A DNA stretch of 64,000 nt, taken from NCBI GenBank assembly GCA_030844895.1, contig JAUTDX010007107.1, forward strand, positions 1-64,000, read 5' to 3'. The DNA is from Ambrosia x helenae. Lineage: Eukaryota; Streptophyta; Magnoliopsida; Asterales; Asteraceae. The notes beneath the pieces were generated by a model. The model was not told where the DNA came from. It searched no databases and saw only the letters and a program-made list of their open reading frames with translations. Shown here in pieces: positions 11,086 to 23,989 of the stretch (the first letter of the stretch is position 1; every line of letters begins with the position of its first letter). The position numbers were made by a program, and so were the translations under genes.

Positions 11086-12899
11086 TTGGCATCAATCCGT
11101 CGAGTCAACCAAAAACAAAATAACATGCAAGTCAACCCTTAAAGATACAATAGCATGCGAACTAATCATGGTGGGATGGTTGGAACCCAATATGACAAAC
11201 TAAGGATCAAAATGATTCAAAAGATATGTCAAGACTCGGATAAATTGATTGGCCAACATTTATTGTCTATTATTTTCAAAAATATAAATAGTTAATGTAT
11301 AGTATAAGTGAGTGATGATAGTAGAATACATTTTTTATATAATTTTGTAGGAGTGTTGCGGGGATTTATATTGTTTCACAAATAATTACGGGCATGCCCT
11401 TTTGACGTTTTATACAAGGTCATCCTCGAAAACTCTTAAAAAAATTTGGGCCTATGAAATTGGCCCAAATTTTGGTAAGGGATAAGGAATTAAAAAGAGT
11501 AGATCTTAATGTTATAGCCAAGCCTTAAACTTCATATCACTACATTAAATTAAGATGGTTTTTTTTTTTCAATTTATTAACAAGATTTTCATGTATATGA
11601 AACAAATATATATTCTAAATAGAGAATTTGTCAAGTTGATATTTATAAATATTTGTTTTTTAAATTCTAGGGTCCATTGGGAGACTGGACCCCGAGCCGT
11701 CACCCACCCTTTGGGCCGGGCCTGGTTCTATATTATGACTTTTTTTTTTTTTTTTTTTACAAATAACGGGTGTATCCGTATTTTTATTTTTACTAGTTTT
11801 GGAATGGATTTTCACATTCATAATACGACTTACATATGATATAAAGTCTAATTACAACAATTTATTTTTTAAATCTTAAAAAGTTAAAGAAGTTATTGAA
11901 TGGTGTTTACAGGTTGGTTGTTGGTGGTTTCGTTTGCAATATTGAGTCGTCTATTTTTCCGCATGCAACAAAGATCCAATGTTCAGTCATCAACAATAAT
12001 CTGACAACTTCAATTCGTCAAGCGGTAGAAAAGGGTACCGATTGTATTCATGAAAAAAAGTACAAATTGTAACCTGTAATTTCCTTCTCTCTCTCTTTTT
12101 TTTTATAGGATTTATGATGTTTTGATTTTGGGTATATGCAATAGCATATCTTGAACGTAAAATATGGTATGGCCGGACTCAATACCTATAAAATTTTGGT
12201 AAAATTTACACTACCAAGAGTAAAAGTTGGGTGGGCCGGGGCCCATATAAAGATCCGCCCTTGAGTATATGGGGTTGGGAAGACTCAAGATCTAGTTTTT
12301 TTAAGTATGTTCTAGCTGAAGGCCCATTAACTTAGGGCTCTCGAGAGGGGTTGAGGTATGTATTCTTTGTTTTCTTTATTTGCTTTGTTTTTGTTTGTTT
12401 CATAACCACCGCAGCAACCAAGTGTTGGGAAGTTGTGCGGACATGCCATATTTGTATTTCTGAATCGATACACATCAGGATCGACACGTGTTTGATGAGG
12501 TGTAAGCGTTTGCAGAAAGGTTACAAGAATCGTTTGATCAGATTCATGTACTCTTTCCTTTTTTTGTGGTTGCTTGTTTATAAACCTTGGTGGTGTGAAA
12601 ATGATTGTTTGTGGTGGGAATAGTTTGTTTTGTTATTTTAGTTTTGTGCGTCTCGCCGTCTTGTTGGTTAGGAATGTAGTCGCCCCGAGTCATAGTTGGA
12701 TTGGTTTGGAAACCTCACTCTCCAACTATAATTATGTTTTTAAAAATTGTGCATTTAGGACAATGTAATCAAAGTGTGGGGGACGGAGGGAAATCAATGG
12801 AAAGATGGAAAAAGTGCTTGAAAACCGGATTTTTTTTTTTTTTTTTTTTTTATGTTAATCATTAATGTTCTACCTACTAGAACATAGCTATTGGTCTTA
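11086..12899. other. AT-rich intergenic stretch, possible retroelement remnant
   Basis: Mostly AT-rich with poly-T runs (11740-11758, 12829-12851). Around 12741-12785 the text GGACAATG and AAGTGTGGGGGA resembles a phrase I associate with the 3' noncoding part of Athila-type gypsy elements; this is from memory. A GT...AG intron-like interval lies at 12355-12414, but the frames around it match nothing I know. No supported gene. Confidence 0.3.
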
Positions 12900-13097
12900 A
12901 GGGCTGTTTGGTAGCCTCTAAATAGTCATTAAGAGGCTACATCTGAATGGTTTATAGTTTCTTAATGGTTAAGAACTAACATCTTAATGGTTATCTCTTA
13001 ACCATTCAAACTTAAGGTTACCTCTTAGTCATTCAGAGGTTATGGACTAGTAAGAGGTAGCCTCTGAATGGTCATTAAGAGGCTACCAAATAGCCCC
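12900..13097. mobile_element. Tourist-like (PIF/Harbinger) MITE
   Basis: A 198-bp element with inverted ends: AGGGCTGTTTGGTAGCCTCT on the left and AGAGGCTACCAAATAGCCCC on the right. It is flanked by TTA on both sides (12897-12899, 13098-13100), the usual 3-bp target duplication of this group. The interior repeats CATTAAGAGG and CTGAATGG. It is related to the elements at 53029-56651. Confidence 0.7.
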
Positions 13098-13100
13098 TTA

Positions 13101-14298
13101 GTCATGGTTAAAACTCTTTAAGTTTCAAGATAAAGGTATTCACAATTTATTTAGAGAAAAAATATTATTTAAGTTGCGTGATTATCAGGTATAACTTGTG
13201 CGATTGTTTGGTTTAGTTATAACTTGTGTGATTATTTTGTGGTGGACAAAAATACGCTTTTGGTTAGTGTCATGTGTTGCGTTCCGAACTTTTCTTATCC
13301 TTTGTATGTTAAGTTTCTTTATGCATTAAATTTACCCTAGTAAAACATTGGGATGTTTATAAAAAAAAAATAATAAAAAACATATCTTCTAAGAGAGATA
13401 ATTACATTTTGTAAAACTTTAATTTGATTTTACAGGAAAAGAAGTTAATTATGGAGTATTACCTTTTGGTAGTTTGCCCCTTGAATATAAGCAGTTACAT
13501 TTATTTATTTATCTAAAAATATAATAATGAGTACCCTTTTAAAATATACGTGAAAACCTATGTTTATGGATAAGATTAAGTGGGCACATTGTACGGACTT
13601 TTGTCATAGAGCATGTAGCTGGGCCTCAAGCCTTCTTCATTTGCGGCCCCCCAAGTCCGCATTCTGCATGCAGCTTTCCTCAAATCACAACATGTGTTTT
13701 AACTAGTTGGTTGGACCCAGAAATTTTGTTAATGGGGTGTGAAATCTCTAAGCCCCTGATTATTTATTCATTAGGTGGCATGGGTCGAGTCGACTCGTAT
13801 ACCAAAAATAATAATACTAAAATTATATAATTAACAAAAGGAAACCAAAAACCAAAAGTAATTTAAACGTCGCTACATATGCATAACAATATTATAAAAT
13901 CTAAAGTTGTGGATACATCTCGGCTAATCGTAGTAGTTTTGGAACATCAAACACACCAAAATTATCACAAGGGCTCAAAGCTATTAATACAAACAAGTAT
14001 CTAAGATGTTACCTCGTTAAAACGATTTTCAAATTCTTGGATTTACATATCTAGAATCGAACTGAATAGTTAGATTCATTTGAATTATCTACACTAGACT
14101 ATAGTCTCACTCATTGTACTTGATCTTGTACTTGATCTTATATGCTACATGGTATTTTATTAAACCTTATAAAAAATAATAGACAATAAACTAAATTAAA
14201 GGACAAGTAAAATAATGTAAAAAGAAATTAAATAAAAAGAATAACATATTAAAAGTTAACGTGACTTCTTGTCACCATACTTTTACATCTTTTAACTT
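13101..14298. other. AT-rich intergenic stretch, nothing recognised
   Basis: No open frame of note and no terminal repeats recognised. Poly-A and AT-rich tracts dominate. Confidence 0.5.
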
Positions 14299-14905
14299 CT
14301 TGTTTCTTTGCTTTTCCCCGGTTTCAAAAATCCAAGGGGTGCAATTGAAAATTTTTGCGGGGTGCGGACGGGATAAACGCACATATATAAACACTAAAAA
14401 AATATTTTTTTAAGGTGGGCGCCCGGCCACCCGCACCCCTTAACCAAGGTGTGGGTCCGCCAATGTGGTGGCCCCGCGTTTCACTGTGAACATTGAGTTA
14501 AGAAACAAGTCATGATGTTAAGTTATTGTACACGACATTAAGGAGCAACTCATATTAAAATGGTGTAATAGAGTCCTTAGGAGAGAACCATGCCATACAT
14601 ACATTAATTCCATGAATGAAAAGAACAGTCATTGATAATTTGTACCCTCCAATAGACTAAGAGTTCTATATATGTTTCGATAATTATAAAAGAGGAAGGC
14701 TTGTTTCTTTGTTTTTCCCCGGTTTCAAAAATCCAAGGGGTGCAATTGAAAATTTTTACGGTGTGCGGTCGGGATAAACGCGCATATATAAACACTAAAA
14801 AATATTTTTTTAAGGTGGGCATCCGCACCTCTTAACCAAGGTGTGGGTCCGCCAATGTGGTGGCCCCGCGTTTCACTGTGAACATTGAGTTAAGAGACAA
14901 GTCAT
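14299..14905. repeat. Direct duplication of about 210 bp with a 186-bp spacer
   Basis: 14299-14513 and 14700-14905 are near-identical direct copies beginning CTTGTTTCTTTG and ending with AACAAGTCAT or GACAAGTCAT. The first has an extra segment around GCGCCCGGCCACC. The spacer (14514-14699) is single copy. The origin is unclear; tandem duplication with later divergence is the simplest reading. Confidence 0.85.
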
Positions 14906-16142
14906 ACAAAATGAATCGGTTCAAGAAAATTTTAGCAAGTTTGTATTGTAACAGGTCATTAAATAAACTGGCAAAAAAAAATGAGTTATTAGTATGTAGC
15001 GAATCGATATTGTAACAATGGAGTGGTGTGATGGAAAACGAATAATGTTTGATTGGTAAAAAATACCCTTTGTACTCGTGATGTCGCCGTTTTGAAGGGT
15101 TTGTTTTTGCAGCTGGTGTTGTGGGTGGTATGGTTTCTGTTGTTGTTGCTATGTTGGGTGGTGGAGCGAAAGTTGAGGGGTTAAACAACGCTCTTCATGG
15201 CGTAGTAAGATCAGACTTCACGGTCACCATCATTAGTTTGGTTGTGTTAATTATAGAAATGATTGTATCTCGGCTTAGACATGTCTGAAGCACAATAACA
15301 CGTTAGTAGGTGTATTGACAGAACAAAGGTCTTTGAGAGTAACAGTTGTAATCGTAATGTGAAAGCAGCTAAACAAATACCATTTAGGGCTGATGTGAGC
15401 AACGGACTAATGTAAACATAAACATAATTCTTATATCTGATAAACACAATGGACGTCATAACGAAAAGGATAAACATTTTACCGCACTATAAAGCGCCGC
15501 GTATCCAGCATCAGCAAATCAAATGATGTACTGCAAATGAACAAAAGAAAATAAAAAAACAAACACGCATGTCTTCAATGCACATATAGAAAAATAAAAA
15601 TAAAAATAAAAAGACAACAAAAACCCTTTGTAACCAACCTCCTACATTTAGATTTCTGCTCCACTCATAAAGTCTCAACAGTTGGACATCTTCAATTGTT
15701 TTGTTGATTGAAGGCTGCACATTGGAAAGACCTTTCAATACATTCATCTTAATTTCAATTGAATTGCATTAGTTTCAAATGAGAAAAGAGACGGGTCTAA
15801 ATTTAATTTCTGGGAGCCCAAAATTTTAATAGTAGAGAAATATCGAATACTATACATACATAATTAGTGCATATCATCAAACATTGGTAACCATCACAGT
15901 TATAAACTTTAACATTAGGATAAATCATTCCACTAACTCAACAAAAAGTTGTTTCAATTATAACACAATAAAAAAGAACTTTAAAAATAAACATATAGGA
16001 TAATTACTATGGAAACTAATAATTTAAATATTTAAATTACTCATTATTTTATTGGACGTTATTGGCACCAAATAAAAGGTATTGCGCATAAAGCTTACTT
16101 GATGAATAAACTTTAAGTAAACTGTTTGAATAGATCCAAAGC
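14906..16142. other. Intergenic stretch with possible gene fragments
   Basis: Around 15090-15290 the plus strand has an open, hydrophobic stretch with Gly/Val-rich text (for example GFVFAAGVVGGMVSVVVAM), resembling membrane segments. On the minus strand 15747 to about 15630 reads MNVLKGLSNVQPSINKTIED and could be a short first exon. Neither is recognised, and both could be chance. The remainder is AT-rich. Confidence 0.25.
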
Positions 16143-17582
16143 TGTTACACTCTCAAATTCTACTTGTGAGGTTTTACCGCAAAGCGTATGACACACCAGA
16201 ATCCAAATCAACGATCACAATAAATAAACACTAAATGTAATATATGAAAATCAAAACATTAAGTTTTGAACCATAATCCAACAGTGGAAGCATAATCTTG
16301 TTTACAACCAAAAGACATAACGTAGTTTGAAAACATTATTTAAACATGCACTAGGACCCTAGATGCTCTGCAAGACCCCGTGCACCTAATCTATTGACTG
16401 CTACCTTAGCGACCTGAGAAAACATGCCAAAAATGTCAACATACAACGCTGGTGAGTTCACAAGTTTTACAAAAGAGTTTACATAAGTTTGAAAAGATCA
16501 TTCCCGTTAATATTATGTTATAAGAACGTTAGCTAGATGTTAAGTATTTTTACTACTACGAGTGGAAACCATTACTGACATGTAACCCCGATAAGTATGC
16601 CCAGAATGTATGAAACACCGTCATCATCGGTGACTCCAAACGTTAGAGACAATATGCACCCGCCCGGCTCCAAGCCGTCGAGTGGGGTTAGTCAAGCCCA
16701 ATAGATCTATCCACATTTCCCCGTTATGTATACCCACATACTCATGGTTTCCCCCTGGGACTTCCTAATGAAACGCCCGTATAGTAAACAACAATAACCA
16801 TAGTATAACATGGCCTTTAAGAAATGTAAGTATGTAGCATGTTTCTCCCCCGAAATCAAAACAGTAAAAGCGGGGCTGTGACACTCACCTTAGATTGCGT
16901 TACTTGAAAAACAGTTAAATCAACAAGCTATGATAGCCCCAAATAGCGGCGACCTATCATGAGCATATATAAGTACCCAGACTAATAACCCGTAGGTTAA
17001 CTAGTCCCCGAATGTCCAAACCATAACCATGTACGTTTAAAAACACCTTTGACCGTTAAACCGACCGCACAAGACAAGACCCGACATCCCATTGGTGACT
17101 CGACATCCCACGTCTAAACCAAGAACGAGAAATTAAGCAATCACATGCAACTATGCACTTAACACGCATCCATGTTCACTACATCTATCATACGGGTCAT
17201 ATATAGCATAAACGAGTTTGAACACGTGTTACCAGGTTATTAGACATGCCACGGGGTTCCTAATATGTTCCTAGGTGTCAAACGATGTTTTGGGATGTCA
17301 AAATACACTTACAACAGCAAAACACACGATTAGGAATCAAACAGGCAATTAGGAAAGTCAACAGGCAATTAGGAAAGTCAACCAGGCAATTAGGACTTGT
17401 AATCGCTTGTTTTACACGTGGGTAGAGGGCTAATCGCCCCTAATGTCATGTGAGTAGGGCTACTCGCCCCTTTTACAGGCGAGTAGGCTATCCTACTCGC
17501 CCCATGCAGCATCAAACCACATTTCGTGCGTTTAACCCTCCAAATCAGATCCGAAACATGTAAAAACACCCAACATCAAACC
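16143..17582 (-). mobile_element. Second family A LTR, interrupted by the Tat element
   Basis: Plus-strand reading starts TGTTACACTCTC and is collinear with the 4983-7668 LTR through the TTAGCGACCTGAGAAAACAT block and the CATTTCCCCGTT and GGGACTTCC blocks. No primer site adjoins 16143, so it is a solo or truncated LTR. It contains a 20-bp repeat in three copies (17342-17398, unit CAGGCAATTAGGAAAGTCAA) and near-palindromes around 17427-17501. At 17583 it is split by the Tat element; the continuation should be at 32435 onward. Confidence 0.75.
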
Positions 17583-18463
17583 TGAAGGGATATGGAGCCT
17601 AATCCAAGAGGCGTCCCTATCCCCATAAACAAGATCCTCGCGCCAGACCACGGCGCAGTGATCTACTCGCGCGGGAGCAAGTAGTCAACAAACCTCGCGC
17701 GTCAAGACAGCTGATAAGCAACAAACAATACCTGATACGCGCGTACCAGCACGCGCGGAATCTTCCCTTAACACTTTTCATACGAGGTACGAAGGACAAC
17801 AAAAGGAAGATTCACAAAGATCTGTGTCAGAGTACACACGAACAGGAGAATGACATGTGGCAGATAGTACAAAAGCTAAACGGCTCTACTGTACTCACGC
17901 TGTCATCAACAGTGACCAGCAGGCATACCTCGCCAACGGTCAGACGACAGAGGTAGCCTCAGCACTATAGCAAGTACAGCATCACTGTACACCACCAGAA
18001 ACCTGCCACGTGTCCAGCTACAACAACGACCACACTGTAGCGTGACGTCATCAACAGTAATCGGCCGCTTCCCGCCAATTTCAGAAGGAGCATGGACTTG
18101 GGCCTAAGCCAGGCCCAAGCCAAGGAAACCACCTGTGGGCCTTTCCATACGGCCCACCATTATGCCTATAAATAGGAATAGGTTTCTCCTTGTAAATTCA
18201 TTCAGAAAATAGCCCTCACAACTAGATATAATCCTTGTAATTACTCTCTCAATAATACTCCGGTGTTTACAGTGGACGTAGGTCATTACCGACCGAACCA
18301 CTTATATCTTGTGTTCTTATACACTTCATACACACACTTCACCATCACCAAACTTTCAAACGGGTTACCATCACGGTTTGGGTAAAGGATTAAACCTGTC
18401 GTAACATAAGTATAAACCACCCGGTGATTAGTATTAATTACCGTGTTACTTATTGTTTCTTCA
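17583..18463 (+). repeat. 5' LTR of the Tat element
   Basis: Runs from TGAAGGGATATGG to GTTTCTTCA, 881 bp. It contains a TATA box near 18167 and a CACGTG motif near 18008. Ten substitutions separate it from the 3' LTR. At an assumed 1.0-1.3e-8 substitutions per site per year, this gives very roughly 0.4-0.6 million years. Confidence 0.93.
18167..18174 (+). promoter_or_regulatory. TATA box of the Tat LTR promoter
   Basis: TATAAATA within GCCTATAAATAGGAATAGG. The same site is intact at 32133-32140 in the 3' LTR. It is the likely core promoter for the element's RNA. Confidence 0.65.
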
Positions 18464-18464
18464 T

Positions 18465-18480
18465 TGGCGCCATCCAACGG
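18465..18480 (+). other. Primer binding site of the Tat element
   Basis: TGGCGCCATCCAACGG follows the LTR end by one base. TGGCGCC is the usual start of primer sites in Tat-lineage elements; the exact tRNA was not assigned. Confidence 0.7.
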
Positions 18481-18517
18481 TTAGAACAGCTTCATTCACT
18501 CATCTTTTAACCCACCC

Positions 18518-21140
18518 ATGGCTGAACCCAACCCTAACACTTCTGTCCTTAACCAAACCGGGGACGTCGATACTCAGTCCCCGGAAAACCAAACCACACC
18601 ACACACTGTTGTCAAACAACCCACTTCACGTCTCGAGCAACCGGATCTTGAGATCCGTGATGTAGACTCGGACGATGACAGTGACAGCGGTTCCGAGGAG
18701 GACCCAGACCAGTGGCTCCTTCGTCAGAACGCCAAAAGTGCTGCGATATACCAACGCAAACTCTTGCAACAAGCCAAGAAGAAGGGTAAAGCCCTTACTT
18801 ATGATACCCCATCCAAAAAGGGGTACAAAAAGAAGGGCTCGGCCACTCACGATGACGGTCATAGCGGGGAACTCAGCGGAGACGCCAGGGTTCGGGGCTG
18901 CGCGAAGTCACGTGACGAACCGGATGGCTATGAGTCGTCTAGCAGCGACTCTGACCACAATGGAAAGAAACACCGTCATCGCTCGCGTCATAACGACGAG
19001 GACGATGACTTGGTCAGGCCGTTTAGACCAAAAGCTTTCTCCGAAAAATCAAAGTTTGTCGCTCGCATAGCGACAGCCAAAATACCAAGGAAAGCGAAGC
19101 TTCCTAGCAGCATCGGTAGATACGATGGCCTGCGTGACCCGGATGACCACGTGCATGACTTTGAGTGCGCAGGTATGTCGGTAGACTGGCCCGTCCAGGT
19201 CTGGTGCCATTTGTTTGCCCAGACTTTAACCGGCGCAGCCAGAGTCTGGTTCGACAACCTCCCCGCGGGGAGCGTTAAGGACTTCGACGACCTCACTGAA
19301 AAGTTTGGAAATCACTTTTCACACTTGCGCAAGCACAAGAAGGACAAGGCGCATATTTTGTTATGCCGCCGACATGATCACGAATCCATCGAGGACTTCA
19401 TAGTTCGATTCAACAAGGAGGCTTTGCAAATAGGCTGCGGGGAAGAACTCACCCGAGCAGCATTCATACATAACGTTCGGAGCCCAGAACTAATGAAATG
19501 CCTTACAGGCAAAGACGGCATTCCGGAGTCCTGGGATGAACTCATCCACCCCGCGAAAATATATGCCTCCTCCGAAAAATCTTTCAACCAGATGCACGGC
19601 TTCCAACCGCAACACCATAATAATAATAGTAATAAACACAAAAACAAATATGTCTGGAGCCGCATCTCGGGCACCGCCGACGAGGGAAAGTACTCCCCCG
19701 CGGGCGATGCCTGCCAACTCATCAACAACAAGCAATCGCGGGACCAGCGTGGACATTCAAAGAAAAACTACGATTGGACCCCGATCACAAAAACACCATC
19801 CCAGGTTCTGAAGACGGAGCAGGTCACGCTGAAGGAAGCCAACCCCTTAGGAAAACGGAGGAACGTGGACCGAAGCAAGTTCTGTGAATACCACAACGAC
19901 TTTGGTCACGTCACAGACAACTGTTACAGCCTGAAGATGGAGATCGAGGCCGCACTGAAGTCGGGACAACTCGGTCACTTAGTAAAAAACGTCCACCGCA
20001 CTGGCAAGGGTAGTGTGGGCGACGAAAATCAAGGGGAGGGGTCGCGAAAGAAAATCCGGGACCTTAACACTCATACCGCCACACTCGTCCCTCGCCATCA
20101 CTGCAACATGACTAAACGCGGCAAAAACACCCAGCATGGCAAGCGCACCCGCCTACAACCACTCGATGACTCATGGAAAGAGGCCGACGTCCTCATGCCA
20201 AAAGTCAGAGGCAGCGCTTCCTGCACTGCTCCACTAGTCATAACCGCCGTTTTCGGACACTACCGAACGCGGTACATGTTTTTAGACGGTGGCAGCAACA
20301 CCGACATCATGTATGAGCAGTGTTTCCAACAACTGGACGCAGAAGACAAGGCAAAACTCGTACCAGTCAATGAGCCAATCTCAGGTTTCATTCATGAGAC
20401 CATCATGCCGCGGGGCATGCTCTCCCTGCCAGTCACATGGTCCGATGGCACCCACGAGCGCATGGAGATATGTGACTTTATGGTTCTGCCAACCACCTCC
20501 AATCATGATATTCTATTGGGACGGGAAGATATCGCACGCTTTAACGCCAATGCTTCAACGGCGCACGCGATGGTTGGTTTCCCAACCAAGACAGGTATTG
20601 CCTTCATCAGAGCCAATAAAGAGTGCCACACCACTGAAACCGCCAAGCCTCCAAAGATGGTCAAAACAAATGCCCGCACTGAGCCGGAAAAATGGACACT
20701 AAACCCTAAATTCCCGGAGCAAACGGTGGTCATTGGCCATGAAATCTCCGAAACCATACGCAATCACTTGAAACAGCTTCTGATCAGCAACATGGACGTC
20801 TTCGCGTGGCAGCCAGCAGACATGGTTGGTGTTCCTCGCGAAATAGCGGAACACAAGCTTAACGTCTATCGCTCCGTAGAACCCATAGTGCAAAAGAAGC
20901 GCAGTATGGGCCCGGAGAAAACAAAGGCCATGAACGAACAAGTCACCGAGCTGCTCAACGCGGGCATCCTCCGCCCTATCAGATACCAAACCTGGGTAGC
21001 CAATCCTGTTATGGTCGCCAAAGCTAATGGAGGTTGGCGCATGTGCGTCGATTACAAAGATCTCAACAAGGCGTGTCCCAAAGATTGCTACCCTCTGCCA
21101 GAAATCGATCTAGAGGTGGATTCCCTCGCCCATATCGGTT
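18518..21140 (+). pseudogene. Tat gag-protease and N-terminal reverse transcriptase
   Basis: The ATG at 18518 lies 54 bases past the LTR. Residues 50-165 are acidic and then basic and charged. Gag core follows at about 200-330 (GRYDGLRDPDDHVHDFE, AARVWFDNLP, FIVRFNKEALQIGCGEE). A single CCHC-like knuckle, CEYHNDFGHVTDNC, is at 456-469. The protease has DGGS at 590-593 in FLDGGSNTDIMY, the DGG form typical of this lineage, and later HDILLGREDI. Reverse transcriptase begins at about 730, with CVDYKDLNKACPKDCYPLPE near 850. Near 21135 a one-base slip ends the true reading; the 915-residue frame beyond it is out-of-frame text. Confidence 0.9.
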
Positions 21141-21981
21141 CAAATGCTTCTTGGACGCATACAAGGGTTACCACCAGATCCAAATGGCCAAAGAAGATGA
21201 AGATAAAACGGCGTTCCGAACGGACGCGGGCATCTTCTGTTACACGAAGATGCCTTTTGGTCTGAAAAACGCGGGCGCCACATACCAACGTCTCATGGAC
21301 ACGACCTTCATTAATGAAATCGGCGTACGACTTGAAGTGTATGTTGATGACTTGGTCATCAAGAGCAAGGATGAAGGTGACATGCTTCGAGATATCCAAC
21401 AGACGTTCAATCAATTGCGCAAAGTGCGCATGAAGTTGAATCCGAGCAAATGCTCATTCGGGATGGAAGAAGGCAAATTTTTAGGCGTCATTGTAACGCG
21501 GGACGGTTTCCGCGCCAATCCAGAAAAAGTACAAGCTATCGAAAGAATGCCATCTCCCGCTTCTGTCAAAGAAGTACAGACACTAATGGGTCGCCTTGTG
21601 GCCCTAAACCGATTCTTGTCAAACTACGCTTCAAAGTCGTTCCCGTTCGTGAACACTTTGAAGAACTGCTTAAAGAAGAGCAACTTCCGCTGGACTCCAG
21701 AGGCGGAATCAGCATTCCAGGCAATGAAGCAGTGCCTAATGAACCTCCCGACACTAACAGCGCCGCTTCCCAAAGAACCGCTTACGCTTTACCTCTCCGT
21801 CACGGAGCGAGCGATAGGCGCAGTTCTAATGGTCGAGCGCAAAGGAGTGCAAACGCCAATTTATTACATCAGCCGCACACTGTTAGACGCGGAAACAAGG
21901 TACACAATAATGGAAAAGCTGGTTCTAGCACTTGTCCATGCATCTAGAAGGCTGCGCAGATACTTTCAAGGCCACCGATAA
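21034..21981 (+). pseudogene. Tat reverse transcriptase and first RNase H
   Basis: This frame picks up the reverse transcriptase after the slip near 21135: FLDAYKGYHQIQM, TKMPFGLKNAGATYQRLMD, then the catalytic YVDDLVIKSK. The thumb and connection and the start of RNase H follow (TLYLSVTERAIGAVL, YISRTLLDAETRY). A second slip near 21975 (a missing base in GGCCACCGATAAACG) brings a premature TAA and moves the remaining RNase H (VLTDYRINDILAKPE) to the next frame. The domains are complete in sequence but not in one frame. Confidence 0.9.
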
Positions 21982-23918
21982 ACGTCCTCACGGACTATCG
22001 GATAAATGACATTCTCGCCAAACCCGAATTGTCTGGCCGCCTGGCAAAATGGACCATCGAGCTAGGGGAACATACGATCAATTACAAACCCTGGCCCGCA
22101 ATCAAAGGCCAGATACTCGCGGACTTCGCCACGGAGATACCGGCAGACCAAGTCCAAGAATGCAAAGCTGAAGAATCACCCGCGCCAGCGCACGACCCGT
22201 CGCAAAAATGGTCCCTATTCACAGACGGGGCCTCCAATGACGACGGCGCAGGCGCAGGATTACGCCTCATCAGCCCAGATAAACACGAGTTCACGTACGC
22301 CATCCGCCTCGATTTTAAAAGCACAAACAACGAGGCGGAATACGAAGCGTTGCTGGCAGGCCTCCGCATTGCGGAAAAAATGGGGGCCACGCACGTAGAG
22401 GCACACGTCGACTCACTGCTTGTCGCGCGACAAATCAATGGATCATACGATGCAAAGTACGAAACCATGGCCCTATATCTGGAACAAGCCAAGCAACTCA
22501 TGCGACGGTTCGACTCATGCACCGTCGAGCACATCCGGCGTAGTGAGAACAAACCAGCCGATGCGCTGAGTAAAATGGCATCCACAGTCTTTGCACACAT
22601 GGCCAAAGAGGTGCGAGTTGATGTCCTTGAAAAACCATCTGTTCCGCTGCGACAAGTCCATGTCATCCAAACAGGCAACGCGTCCTGGATGACCCCGATC
22701 AAAGCTTTCTTATCTTCCGGCATCCTGCCTGATGACAAATCAGAGGCCCGAAAGATCCAACACAAGGCTTTACATTACCAACTCATAGACGGCACTCTGT
22801 ATCGCCGATCTTACCTAGGGCCACTGTTACGATGTGTAGACTCCGCAGACACATCCTTCCTTCTCAGAGACATACATGAGGGAATATGCGGGATACACGC
22901 TGGCCCAAGGATGGTAGTAGCAAAATTGATGAACGCAGGGTATTATTGGCCGGGCATGCACGTGGACGCGGTCAACGAGTTGCGCAAATGCGACAGTTGC
23001 CAGCGCCACGCTCCGAACACCTTGCGCCCCAAGAACAACTTGGTGCCCGTTACAGCGGCATGGTCGTTCCAGAAATGGGCTGTCGATTTGGTCGGACCAT
23101 TCCCAGCAGCCCCGGGTAACGTCAGATATTTAATCGTAGCCATCGACTACTTCACCAAGTGGGTCGAGGCAAAGCCTCTAGCCAAGATCGATGGCGCACA
23201 TGTCAAGAAATTCCTTTGGGAGTTCATTATCTGCCGATTTGGTTTGCCGATGCAACTGGTCAGCGACAACGGTACACAATTTGAAGACCAATCTCTTCAA
23301 GAATGGTTGGCTCAAATGGGTGTAAAACAAATATTCACATCAGTCGCGCATCCGCAAGGCAACGGTCAAGTGGAAAAGGCCAATCGCACAATCGTCGAAG
23401 GCATCAAGACAAGGCTCGGAACCAAGAGGACAGGGTGGGTAGACGAACTGCCGCATGTTTTATGGGCCTACCGCACCCTCACAAAAACAAGCAACGGTGA
23501 AACGCCGTTCAGCTTAACGTACGGTTCCGAGGCGGTAATTCCCGCAGAAATGACCTATCCCACCGCAAGAGTATTAATGGCTGAAACAACGGACAATGAC
23601 AGAGAACTCCGCATGAACCTTGACCTGTTAGAAGAACGTCGCGACCTTGCGGCAATAAAAGAGGCAAGATACAAAACTCAGCTGGAACAATACTACAACA
23701 AGCGGGTCAAAGAACTTACGTTCAAGATTGGAGACTACGTCTTCCGCAACAACGAAGCTTCTAACGCTGAGAAACCAGGGAAACTAGCTCCGACTTGGGA
23801 GGGGCCATACAAAATACAAGAAGTGCTAGGCAAAGGCGCCTACGTGTTGGAAAAACTAGATGGTACCCCCATCCCGCGATCTTGGAACGGCGCACAGTTG
23901 CGACGCTGTTACTTGTAA
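21976..23918 (+). pseudogene. Tat RNase H end, archaeal-type RNase H and integrase
   Basis: After the frame slip the C-terminal part of the first RNase H continues (WTIELGEHTINYKPWP). Then a second RNase H follows with D-E-D-D residues in FTDGASNDDGAG, NNEAEYEALLAGL, HVDSLLVARQI and NKPADALSKMAS; this duplicate is typical of Tat elements. Integrase has the HHCC finger (HEGICGIHAGP, KCDSCQRH), the acidic triad (AVDLVGPFP, VSDNGTQFE, QGNGQVEKANR) and a C-terminal domain (GPYKIQEVLGKGAYVLEKL). The frame is open for its whole 1.9 kb and ends at TAA at 23916-23918. Confidence 0.92.
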
Positions 23919-23989
23919 ACCTGTAACATGGCTACACATGCCATACTATCAATGAAAAAGTTTCATATATATCTGTGTTTCTACTTGTT

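Noticed and set aside
12351..12768. Two plus-strand frames of 64-90 codons as small genes
   Set aside because: Low-complexity hydrophobic and Cys-rich text with no recognisable family.
14832..15188. 118-codon minus-strand frame with Pro/Thr-rich start
   Set aside because: Overlaps a duplicated noncoding block and has no recognised domain.
18453..20763. Several frames of 80-140 codons on both strands within gag of the Tat element
   Set aside because: They overlap the long gag-protease frame, which carries all recognisable motifs.
22082..22765. 227-codon minus-strand frame inside the Tat pol region
   Set aside because: Exact antisense shadow of the archaeal-type RNase H; Ser/Arg-rich with no motif.
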